Positions 1 through 5,467 of a stretch of DNA of 7,073 nt are shown here, piece by piece. Source of the DNA: Actinomycetota bacterium (GTDB lineage: Bacteria; Actinomycetota; Acidimicrobiia; Acidimicrobiales; RAAP-2); the NCBI GenBank assembly GCA_009701115.1, contig WLKR01000056.1:1-7073 (forward strand). Direction: 5' to 3'. The number at the start of each line of letters is the position of its first letter. The stretch's first letter is position 1. The notes below the pieces were generated by a model. The model ran no database searches and was not told the origin of the DNA. It saw only the letters and a list, made by a program, of their open reading frames with translations. A program made the translations under genes and the position numbers.

Positions 1-696
1 AGCGAGTCCTACTCGGTGGCGGAGTTCCAACGAACGGCCCGTGAGGCTCTGACTGATATTGCGAACCGTCAGAAGATTGCTCTCCTAGTGGGCGGCACCG
101 GCCTCTACGGACGTGCGATCATCGATAACTTCACCATGCCGGGGGAGTATCCAGAACTTCGCGCTTCGCTTACGGCGCGGGCCGAGACCGAGCTCCCCAC
201 AATGTTTCAGGAGCTCGCCGAACGAGACCCTTCGGCGGCCGAGAAGATTGAACCGACCAACGCCCGTCGAGTTGTGCGGGCTCTTGAGGTGATTCTTGGT
301 AGCGGTGAGCTCTTCTCCAGTTTTGGCCCGGGGCTTCAGTCCTACTTTGATGCCGATATGCCCCAGGTGGGTATCCAGCCTTCACTGGAGGCGGTGGATG
401 CGGCCATTGACCAGCGGTATCGCTCGTGGATTGAAGCCGGCCTGGTCGACGAGGTGCGAGCACTACGAGACAGTCCCCACGGGCTCTCTAGAACGGCGGC
501 CCAAGCCGTTGGCTACAAGGAATTGATCCCCTTCCTCGAAGGGGAGAGCGATCTGGAGTCCTGCGTTCAGGCGGCCACCTTGGCGACGCGGCAACTGGTT
601 CGTCGCCAGCGAGCCTGGTTTCGCCGTGACCCCCGAATTGAGTGGTTCGAGAAGGCCGAAGAGGTCACAAATCGACTTTCCACGCTGGTGGGGTAG
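1..696 (+). CDS. miaA: tRNA dimethylallyltransferase MiaA, C-terminal part (5' end outside the window)
   Basis: MiaA transfers a dimethylallyl group from DMAPP to the N6 of A37 in tRNAs that read UNN codons, the first step of the (ms2)i6A modification. The frame is open from base 1. The visible 231 residues begin SESYSVAEFQ, the substrate-binding stretch that follows the P-loop region in this family. The motif LLVGGTGLYGRA comes next (about bases 82-117), and near the end is the conserved tRNA-contacting stretch ATRQLVRRQRAWFRR (about bases 583-627). The N-terminal P-loop, roughly 80-95 residues by comparison with the family, lies upstream of the window. A GTG at base 16 is an internal Val codon, not the start. 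The gene ends TAG about 20 nt before dapF, so the two are probably cotranscribed. No damage is seen. Confidence 0.95.
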   Translation, partial: SESYSVAEFQRTAREALTDIANRQKIALLVGGTGLYGRAIIDNFTMPGEYPELRASLTARAETELPTMFQELAERDPSAAEKIEPTNARRVVRALEVILGSGELFSSFGPGLQSYFDADMPQVGIQPSLEAVDAAIDQRYRSWIEAGLVDEVRALRDSPHGLSRTAAQAVGYKELIPFLEGESDLESCVQAATLATRQLVRRQRAWFRRDPRIEWFEKAEEVTNRLSTLVG

Positions 697-716
697 TTCC
701 AAAGAGCCGTGAGAGA

Positions 717-1496
717 ATGACACTAGTGATGACGCGCACACTGCAGAAATGGAACGGGGCGGGGAACGACTTCCTCGTCGACGTCGGTTCCCCTGACGAA
801 CTTGCGGTGTGGACGGCGAGTCGGGCTACGGCAATCTGTGATCGCCAAGTAGGCATTGGGGCCGACGGCCTGCTGTTAGCCACGCTTCAAGACGGATTGC
901 TTTCTATGACGCTCTTTAATGCCGACGGTTCCATTGCCGAGATGAGTGGAAACGGCATCCGTTGCCTCGTAGCGGCGGTTCACCGGGCCACGCAGGCCAC
1001 CTGGAGCAGCATTGACGTCGCCACCGGCGCCGGTCGCCGCTCTGTCTCTCTCACCCTCGCGGGTGATGAGGGATTCGGTTCAGTCGACATGGGGTCAGTC
1101 CGCCTCGAACAGCCCCTTGAAGGCACGCTCGGCGTTGCCAATGTTGGTAATCCCCACATCGTTCTCATGGACGAGGCCACATGGAGCGATGCGGAGCGCA
1201 CTGCTCGTGCCGTGTCGCTTTCGGACTCGTTTGGGGGTGCGAATATTGAGTTCGTCACTGTGCTCAGTGACTCCCACGTCGCCATCAAAGTTCATGAACG
1301 CGGTGTCGGCTGGACTCAGGCCTGCGGCACTGGTTCTGTGGCCACAACAGCAGTTATGCATCACCTAGGCCTCACTGGACCCAAGGTGGTTGTCTCAAAT
1401 CCCGGGGGCGACCTCACTGTTGAACTCAAAGGCATCGAAGCCACCTTGGCAGGACCGGTTGCTTTCGAACGTGATGTGGAGTGGTCGCTGGCGTGA
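717..1496 (+). CDS. dapF: diaminopimelate epimerase DapF with Ser at the first catalytic Cys position
   Basis: DapF interconverts LL- and meso-diaminopimelate in the cytoplasm, giving the meso form used for peptidoglycan and lysine. Family marks are KWNGAGNDFLV at the N-terminus, NADGSIAEMSGNGIRC (residues about 68-83) and ERGVGWTQACGTGS near residue 203. The enzyme normally uses two Cys residues as a thiolate/thiol pair. The second (Cys203, codon 1323-1325) is present, but the first, usually in CGNG, is Ser77 here (AGT at 945-947). Cys83 six residues later is present, as in many DapFs. I chose ATG 717; ATG 729 (MTRTLQKW) or GTG 726 fit the family N-terminus equally well, with GAGAGA at 711-716 as a weak ribosome site. 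An earlier in-frame start at 642 would run deep into miaA and is unlikely. At 260 residues it is slightly short but complete. It ends in a 4-nt GTGA overlap with hflX. Confidence 0.93.
   Translation: MTLVMTRTLQKWNGAGNDFLVDVGSPDELAVWTASRATAICDRQVGIGADGLLLATLQDGLLSMTLFNADGSIAEMSGNGIRCLVAAVHRATQATWSSIDVATGAGRRSVSLTLAGDEGFGSVDMGSVRLEQPLEGTLGVANVGNPHIVLMDEATWSDAERTARAVSLSDSFGGANIEFVTVLSDSHVAIKVHERGVGWTQACGTGSVATTAVMHHLGLTGPKVVVSNPGGDLTVELKGIEATLAGPVAFERDVEWSLA
1478..1481 (+). promoter_or_regulatory. ribosome binding site deciding the hflX start
   Basis: GGAG lies 11 nt before the GTG at 1493, inside the end of dapF. It supports GTG 1493, which overlaps the dapF TGA as GTGA, over the upstream in-frame GTG at 1481 that is itself part of this motif. 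Confidence 0.55.
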
Positions 1497-2773
1497 CGTA
1501 CCTTCCGTCAACGCTGATTGACCGTACCTTTCGCGAACGCATTGTCCTCGTTGGGGTCATCTTTCCGGATTCCTCGGCCGCGGAGCTCGACAAGGAGCTC
1601 GACGAGTTGGCCCTCTTGGTCGATACCGCCGGTGCTGATGTCTCGGCTCGCGTTGTTCAACGGCGTGACCGCCCCGACCCGGCCACGTTCCTCGGTTCGG
1701 GCAAGGTTCAGGAGTTGAAAGAGATTTGCCTGGCCGTCGATGCCGATACGGTCGTCTTCGATCACAATCTTTCGCCGGCCCAACAGCGGAATCTGGAAAA
1801 GTTGCTTGGTCGAACCGCCATTGACCGCACCGCAGTCATCTTGGACATTTTTGCGCAGAATGCCCGTTCCCCGGAGGGTAAGGCGCAAGTAGAACTCGCA
1901 CTCCTGCGCTATCGACTGCCTCGCCTTCGCCGAGCCGGAGGATCGCTCTCCCAGCAGGCTGGTGGTATCGGTACCCGTGGTCCCGGTGAAACCCAGCTCG
2001 AGGTTGACCGCCGCCGTTTGGTAAATCGCATGCACAAACTCGAGAAGGAGCTCGACGTCGTTGAGCGCACTCGTGATATTCAGCGCCAGAGTCGCAAGCG
2101 CGGCCGCCACCGTGAAGTCACGCTCGTGGGCTACACCAATGCCGGCAAATCCACGACGCTGAATCAATTGACTCATGCTGATGTTCCGGCCGAGGACCGC
2201 CTCTTTGTGACGCTGGACCCCCGGACGCGTCAGTACCAGATGCAGGGTGGTGAGACCATCCTCTTCACCGACACCGTCGGATTCCTCTCCAAGTTGCCTC
2301 ACGAACTCGTTCGTGCCTTTAAGAGCACGTTGGACTCTGTTCGTCTGGCCGATCTTTTGATTCACGTCGTGGACGGATCGGCTGAGAATGCCGAAGAACA
2401 GATTGAGGCCGTACGAATTGTTCTCAATGACATTGGCGCCGGCGAGGTACCCGAACTCATGGTCTTTAATAAGGCCGACGTTGAACCTTCATGGACGGCC
2501 GAGCTAGTCGCCCGCCACGAAGGTTCCTTGGCGGTTTCAGCGCTGACTGGCATGGGCATGGACCGGCTCGTTGAGACGGTCGGCGACCGGCTGCGATCAG
2601 GCGACCGCATCATTTCCCTGCGCCTACCCGTCGAACGCGGAGATTTGATTGCGGCCGCTCACCGTGAAGGTGATGTGGTGGCCCAGGAGAACGAAGACGA
2701 CTTCGTTATCTTGCACGTGGTACTGGACGACGTCGGCAGTGCGAGATTTGCTGAGTGGAGGATTTCTGCATGA
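1493..2773 (+). CDS. hflX: ribosome-associated GTPase HflX
   Basis: HflX is a translation-factor-class GTPase that binds the 50S subunit and, in several bacteria, splits stalled or stressed ribosomes. The 426-residue protein has the full family layout. The N-terminal HflX domain contains ATFLGSGKVQEL and the DHNLSPAQQRNLE stretch. A glycine-rich linker (GGIGTRGPGETQLEVDRR) follows, then a helical segment, then the G domain: G1 GYTNAGKS (213-220), G3 DTVGF (260-264), G4 NKAD (326-329) and a G5-like SAL. A short C-terminal domain ends EWRISA. The start is GTG 1493, overlapping dapF by 4 nt with GGAG upstream; GTG 1481 would add four residues. The stop TGA overlaps the dapC ATG. It is not a lysine gene, but hflX next to dapF and miaA is a familiar actinobacterial order, and the overlaps suggest coupled translation. 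Confidence 0.96.
   Translation: MTYLPSTLIDRTFRERIVLVGVIFPDSSAAELDKELDELALLVDTAGADVSARVVQRRDRPDPATFLGSGKVQELKEICLAVDADTVVFDHNLSPAQQRNLEKLLGRTAIDRTAVILDIFAQNARSPEGKAQVELALLRYRLPRLRRAGGSLSQQAGGIGTRGPGETQLEVDRRRLVNRMHKLEKELDVVERTRDIQRQSRKRGRHREVTLVGYTNAGKSTTLNQLTHADVPAEDRLFVTLDPRTRQYQMQGGETILFTDTVGFLSKLPHELVRAFKSTLDSVRLADLLIHVVDGSAENAEEQIEAVRIVLNDIGAGEVPELMVFNKADVEPSWTAELVARHEGSLAVSALTGMGMDRLVETVGDRLRSGDRIISLRLPVERGDLIAAAHREGDVVAQENEDDFVILHVVLDDVGSARFAEWRISA
2757..2761 (+). promoter_or_regulatory. strong Shine-Dalgarno site for dapC
   Basis: GGAGG lies 8 nt before ATG 2770, within the last codons of hflX. It settles the dapC start at 2770 rather than the in-frame GTG at 2755, and it is the best ribosome site in the window. 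Confidence 0.75.
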
Positions 2774-3867
2774 GTTTCACCTTGCCGCCCTATCCCTACG
2801 ACCGATTGGCACCAATCATTGCGGCCGCCAACCGGCACGAAGGGGGAGCGATTGAGTGCTCCATCGGAACGCCGTGCGACCCGCCCCCAGCAGTGGCCTT
2901 GGAGGCATTTGCCAAGGCCACAACACACCGTGGCTATCCCATGTCCTTTGGGAGTGAGTCCTACCGCAGTGCCACAGCTAGTTGGATGAAGCGACGCTTC
3001 GGCGTGGACCTTTCGGTGGATCAGGTGGCCGCCTGTGTTGGAACAAAGGAGTTCGTGGCCTCGCTGGGGCAGTATCTGCACTTGCGTACGCCTGAGCGCG
3101 ACACGATTCTCTACCCGGCCATTAGTTATCCCACGTACGCCATGAGCGCCCAACTAGCCAACTTGCGGGCCGTCCCGGTACGCATGGAAAATGGTCGCCT
3201 CGACCTGGAGTCGATTGATCCGCAAGATGCTGCTCGAGCCCTGGTGCTCTGGAGTAATTCCCCATCGAATCCCACTGGTCATCTCGACAATCTCGGCGCG
3301 GCGGCGGCGTGGGGGCGTGCTCGCGGCGTGTTGGTAGCCAGTGATGAGTGTTACGCCGAATTCACGTGGGCCTCAGCCCCTCGTTCCATTCTGCAGCACG
3401 GTACCGAAGGCGTCATTGCGGTGCACTCAATCTCCAAGCGGAGCAACCTCGCTGGAGTGAGGGCCGGTTTTTATGCCGGCGATCCCGAGATCGTCGGATT
3501 TCTGCGGTCTGTCCGGCAGCACGCCGGACTGATGGTTCCCGGTCCGGTGCAAGAGGCCGTTGCTGCGGCCTACCGCGACGACACGCATGTCGAACTCCAG
3601 CGCACTATCTATAGACGTCGACTCGAACTTGTACGTGCGGGTCTCGAAGCAGTGGGCATTGAGACTCCGATGCCCGAAGGAGCGTTCTATCTCTGGGGTC
3701 GTGGTCCCGAGGGAAACGGCTTTGCCACGGCGCAGATGCTGGCGGAACAATCAGGTTTGGTCGTCAGTCCCGGCGAGCTCTATGGGGATGCGGGAGCACC
3801 CTACGTTCGTGTGGCCGTAGTTCAGCAAGACGACAAATTGGCACTGGCCGTTTCGCGCTTGAGTTAG
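2770..3867 (+). CDS. dapC: succinyldiaminopimelate aminotransferase DapC (actinobacterial type)
   Basis: This is a PLP-dependent fold-type I aminotransferase. It is expected to move the amino group of glutamate to N-succinyl-2-amino-6-ketopimelate, the step between DapD and DapE. The 365-residue protein shows the class I/II motifs: NSPSNPTG (Asn167 in SNPTG), SDECYAEF (Asp192 for the PLP ring nitrogen, Tyr195), SISKRSNLAGVRAGF with Lys223 as the Schiff-base lysine, and YVRVAVV with Arg347 as the likely substrate-carboxylate residue. The N-terminal stretch IECSIGTPCDPPP is typical of actinobacterial DapC. ATG 2770 overlaps the hflX stop by 4 nt (ATGA) and has GGAGG 8 nt upstream. The specific role is inferred from this resemblance and from dapF, dapD and dapE nearby; motifs alone would also allow another aminotransferase. 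Its TAG overlaps the stop of the convergent doc gene. Confidence 0.9.
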   Translation: MSFTLPPYPYDRLAPIIAAANRHEGGAIECSIGTPCDPPPAVALEAFAKATTHRGYPMSFGSESYRSATASWMKRRFGVDLSVDQVAACVGTKEFVASLGQYLHLRTPERDTILYPAISYPTYAMSAQLANLRAVPVRMENGRLDLESIDPQDAARALVLWSNSPSNPTGHLDNLGAAAAWGRARGVLVASDECYAEFTWASAPRSILQHGTEGVIAVHSISKRSNLAGVRAGFYAGDPEIVGFLRSVRQHAGLMVPGPVQEAVAAAYRDDTHVELQRTIYRRRLELVRAGLEAVGIETPMPEGAFYLWGRGPEGNGFATAQMLAEQSGLVVSPGELYGDAGAPYVRVAVVQQDDKLALAVSRLS

Positions 3868-4244
3868 TTGAGCGGCGGACAGGGCTGAAGCTTGAGCCTG
3901 GTCTCGATCTCGTCAAGTGACAAGTTGCCACTTGCGATGTCCCATACGAGTTCAAACGCAGCGTTGTCAGCGAGCTGGGCTTCAAAAGAATTCAAGGTAC
4001 AGAAGATCATTGTGGCGAACCAAGCGAGTCTCTTGTTTCCGTCTACCAAGCAGTGATTCTTAGTGAGAGAGTGGAGCAGTGCGCTGGCCTTTCGACCAAA
4101 AGTGGGATAGGCGTCCTCGCCAAAAGCACTCGAACGCGGACGGCTCAATGCAGAGTCCAAGAGTCCAATATCGCGGATAGGTCCAATTTTCAAGATTTCG
4201 ATTGCCCGAACGGCGTCATCGAGTGTCAGGTACTCGCATTCCAC
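3864..4244 (-). CDS. doc: Doc-type (Fic fold) toxin of a toxin-antitoxin module
   Basis: Doc toxins use a modified Fic fold; phage P1 Doc phosphorylates EF-Tu and stops translation. This 126-residue protein matches the Doc layout. The N-terminus is YLTLDDAV, followed by IRDIGLLDSALSRP (about 23-36) and the catalytic loop HCLVDGNKR with His64, Asp68, Asn70, Lys71 and Arg72. Lys in the NKR position, instead of the GNGR of AMP-transferring Fic proteins, marks the Doc kinase type. The second loop position usually holds a hydrophobic residue, often Phe, and is Leu here. The start is GTG, placed immediately after the antitoxin stop (TAAGTG, no gap), with no ribosome site visible, so translation is probably coupled to the antitoxin. 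The TAA stop overlaps the dapC stop. GC is lower than in the dap genes (29/60 at both 3961-4020 and 4021-4080). No active-site damage is seen; activity on EF-Tu is inferred. Confidence 0.88.
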   Translation of the reverse strand: MECEYLTLDDAVRAIEILKIGPIRDIGLLDSALSRPRSSAFGEDAYPTFGRKASALLHSLTKNHCLVDGNKRLAWFATMIFCTLNSFEAQLADNAAFELVWDIASGNLSLDEIETRLKLQPCPPLN

Positions 4245-4451
4245 TTATTCGCGGCCCAGTCGATCAATAACGTCACCCCAGCGGTCAAGCATGCGACTTG
4301 CTGCATTTTCAAAGCGAGCCTCGTGAATCGTTCGTTCGTAGCGCTCGATTAGGGCGCGACGGATAACTTCCTGCTTCGAAATCGACTCAGCGAGAGCGAG
4401 AGTATTGAGGACGTGATCAAGTTCTTCATCGGTACGTAGGGTGATTGCCAT
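4245..4451 (-). CDS. ribbon-helix-helix (CopG/Arc-like) antitoxin, partner of Doc
   Basis: This 68-residue protein looks like a ribbon-helix-helix DNA-binding antitoxin. It has a short N-terminal strand (AITLRTDEELD), a first helix, the turn SISKQEVIRRALIERYER typical of the second RHH helix, and a charged C-terminal tail (ARFENAASRMLDRWGDVIDR) likely to bind and block the toxin. It would dimerise to repress its own promoter and neutralise Doc. It is the first gene of the pair and abuts doc with no gap. A near-palindrome lies 6 nt upstream of the ATG. Phage P1 Doc is paired with Phd; an RHH partner is a different antitoxin fold, though such combinations occur. No conventional ribosome site is seen, and the start may be leaderless. 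The fold is assigned from pattern alone; its role as an antitoxin follows from position. Confidence 0.82.
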   Translation of the reverse strand: MAITLRTDEELDHVLNTLALAESISKQEVIRRALIERYERTIHEARFENAASRMLDRWGDVIDRLGRE

Positions 4452-4457
4452 ATCTCA

Positions 4458-4463
4458 ATGGTA
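4458..4463 (-). promoter_or_regulatory. candidate -10 box for a leaderless antitoxin transcript
   Basis: TACCAT on the minus strand ends 6 nt before the antitoxin ATG, so transcription would start at or next to the start codon. The -35 match 17 nt upstream is poor (TGTAAA). An alternative is TTGCAA (4508-4513) with TAATCT (4486-4491) and 16-nt spacing, which would give a short leader of about 28 nt. I cannot decide between them. Confidence 0.4.
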
Positions 4464-4478
4464 TCAGAGTGGTACCAT
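4458..4478. promoter_or_regulatory. near-palindromic probable operator of the toxin-antitoxin module
   Basis: Arms ATGGTATC (4458-4465) and GGTACCAT (4471-4478) are inverted repeats matching at 7 of 8 positions around a 5-nt centre. On the minus strand the arm next to the antitoxin reads TACCAT, a TANNNT -10 box 6 nt before the ATG at 4451. An RHH dimer bound here would block RNA polymerase, the usual autorepression of such modules. Binding is inferred. Confidence 0.6.
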
Positions 4479-4608
4479 AATTTACAGATTAAGGATTTGC
4501 CGACGTATTGCAAGAACACCGACGATTCAAGCCCCAGTCTCAAGTGCTTGATGAGGCACCGAGTGGCAAGACGCATTCCATGAGGCGCAATGGCCATAAT
4601 CCCTTGAG

Positions 4609-4638
4609 TTCTTAAGAAAAGCGCAGCACCGGTACGAT
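4609..4638 (+). promoter_or_regulatory. promoter of dapD-dapE, probably leaderless
   Basis: TACGAT (4633-4638), a TANNNT -10 box, ends 7 nt before the dapD GTG at 4646, so the transcript should begin at or within a base or so of the start codon. A weak -35, TTCTTA (4609-4614), sits 18 nt upstream and forms half of a perfect 10-bp palindrome, TTCTTAAGAA (4609-4618), which could bind a regulator or be chance. No Shine-Dalgarno sequence precedes the GTG, which fits a leaderless start. Confidence 0.55.
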
Positions 4639-4645
4639 TTATGCC

Positions 4646-5467
4646 GTGAGCGACCTTCAGCAGCGAATTATTGGGTGGTATGAACAGATCGGGACGTTGA
4701 CTCCCGAGAGTATCGAGGCTCGACGTGACGTTGAGTTGGTAATCGCGAAGCTCGATGAAGGTTCGCTCCGGGTGGCCGAGCTTGTTGATGGTGAAGTCGT
4801 CGTCCATGAGTGGGTCAAGTTCGCAATTTTGATGCTCTTTCGCCTGCGTGGACTCGAACCCAGCGAAGCGGGCCCCTTTCACTATCTCGACAAGCTCGAT
4901 CTCAAGAACAACTACGCCGAAGCTGGCGTTCGGGTCGTTCCTGGCGGTTCTGCTCGGCGCGGAAGTTTCTTGAGCCCCGGCGTCATCTTGATGCCGAGCT
5001 ACGTCAACATCGGCGCTTGGGTTGGACCGGGCACCATGGTCGACACGTGGGCCACCGTTGGAAGCTGTGCGCAGATCGGAGCCAACGTGCACCTCGCTGG
5101 TGGGGTTGGTATCGGTGGCGTACTGGAGCCGCCGAACGCCAAGCCCGTCGTCATTGAAGACGATGCCTTTATTGGTTCGCGCTGCATGATTACCGAAGGC
5201 GCTCGAGTCGGCAAGGGAGCTGTTCTCGGTTCGGGCACCATCTTGAATCCTTCGATCCCGGTGATTGACGCCCAGACGGGCGAGGAGCTCTCCCGGGGCT
5301 ACGTGCCGGACTACTGCGTCGCCGTTGGAGCATCTCGTCGTCGGGAGTACCCGGGTGGCGAGTTCTTCTTGCCTTGCGTGTTGGTGGTGAGTCGTATTCC
5401 CGAAGGGGAGCGCCACAACAAGGCAGCATTGAACGCCATTTTGCGAGATAACGGCATCGCCACGTGA
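4646..5467 (+). CDS. dapD: 2,3,4,5-tetrahydropyridine-2,6-dicarboxylate N-succinyltransferase DapD (E. coli type)
   Basis: DapD transfers succinyl from succinyl-CoA to tetrahydrodipicolinate and commits the pathway to the succinylase branch. The 273-residue protein is almost the length of E. coli DapD (274) and shares its layout: a helical N-terminal domain (about 1-85, including LRVAELVDGEVVVHEWVK), a left-handed beta-helix of hexapeptide repeats, and a short C-terminal domain. The core MPSYVNIGAW...GTMVDTWATVGSCAQIG starts at Met116, and VHLAGGVGIGGVLEP follows. Asp133 and Glu184 (in ITEG) correspond by motif to the catalytic acidic pair described in mycobacterial DapD. It acts as a cytosolic trimer in the family. 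GTG 4646 has no ribosome site but a -10 box 7 nt upstream. Its TGA overlaps the dapE GTG by 4 nt. Mycobacterial DapD is longer and more distant, so this form is notable in an actinobacterium. Confidence 0.95.
   Translation: MSDLQQRIIGWYEQIGTLTPESIEARRDVELVIAKLDEGSLRVAELVDGEVVVHEWVKFAILMLFRLRGLEPSEAGPFHYLDKLDLKNNYAEAGVRVVPGGSARRGSFLSPGVILMPSYVNIGAWVGPGTMVDTWATVGSCAQIGANVHLAGGVGIGGVLEPPNAKPVVIEDDAFIGSRCMITEGARVGKGAVLGSGTILNPSIPVIDAQTGEELSRGYVPDYCVAVGASRRREYPGGEFFLPCVLVVSRIPEGERHNKAALNAILRDNGIAT

Noticed and set aside
642..716. Earlier in-frame start for dapF inside miaA
   Set aside because: The added residues have no counterpart at the DapF N-terminus, which normally begins a few residues before the GNDF motif.
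1508..2365. Minus-strand open frame (285 codons) opposite hflX
   Set aside because: It is fully antisense to a well-conserved HflX with all GTPase motifs; its translation shows no domain.
2659..3153. Minus-strand open frame (164 codons) across the hflX/dapC junction
   Set aside because: It covers the conserved C-terminus of HflX and the N-terminus of DapC in antisense; no motif or ribosome site.
4533..4550. Short inverted repeat CAAG/CTTG as a terminator or RNA element
   Set aside because: The loop is only 2 nt, the stem is short and bulged, and no T tract follows.
4349..5416. Long minus-strand open frame (355 codons) opposite dapD
   Set aside because: It runs antisense through dapD, the promoter gap and part of the antitoxin, has no recognisable family features and is low in complexity. 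It is a by-product of codon bias in dapD.
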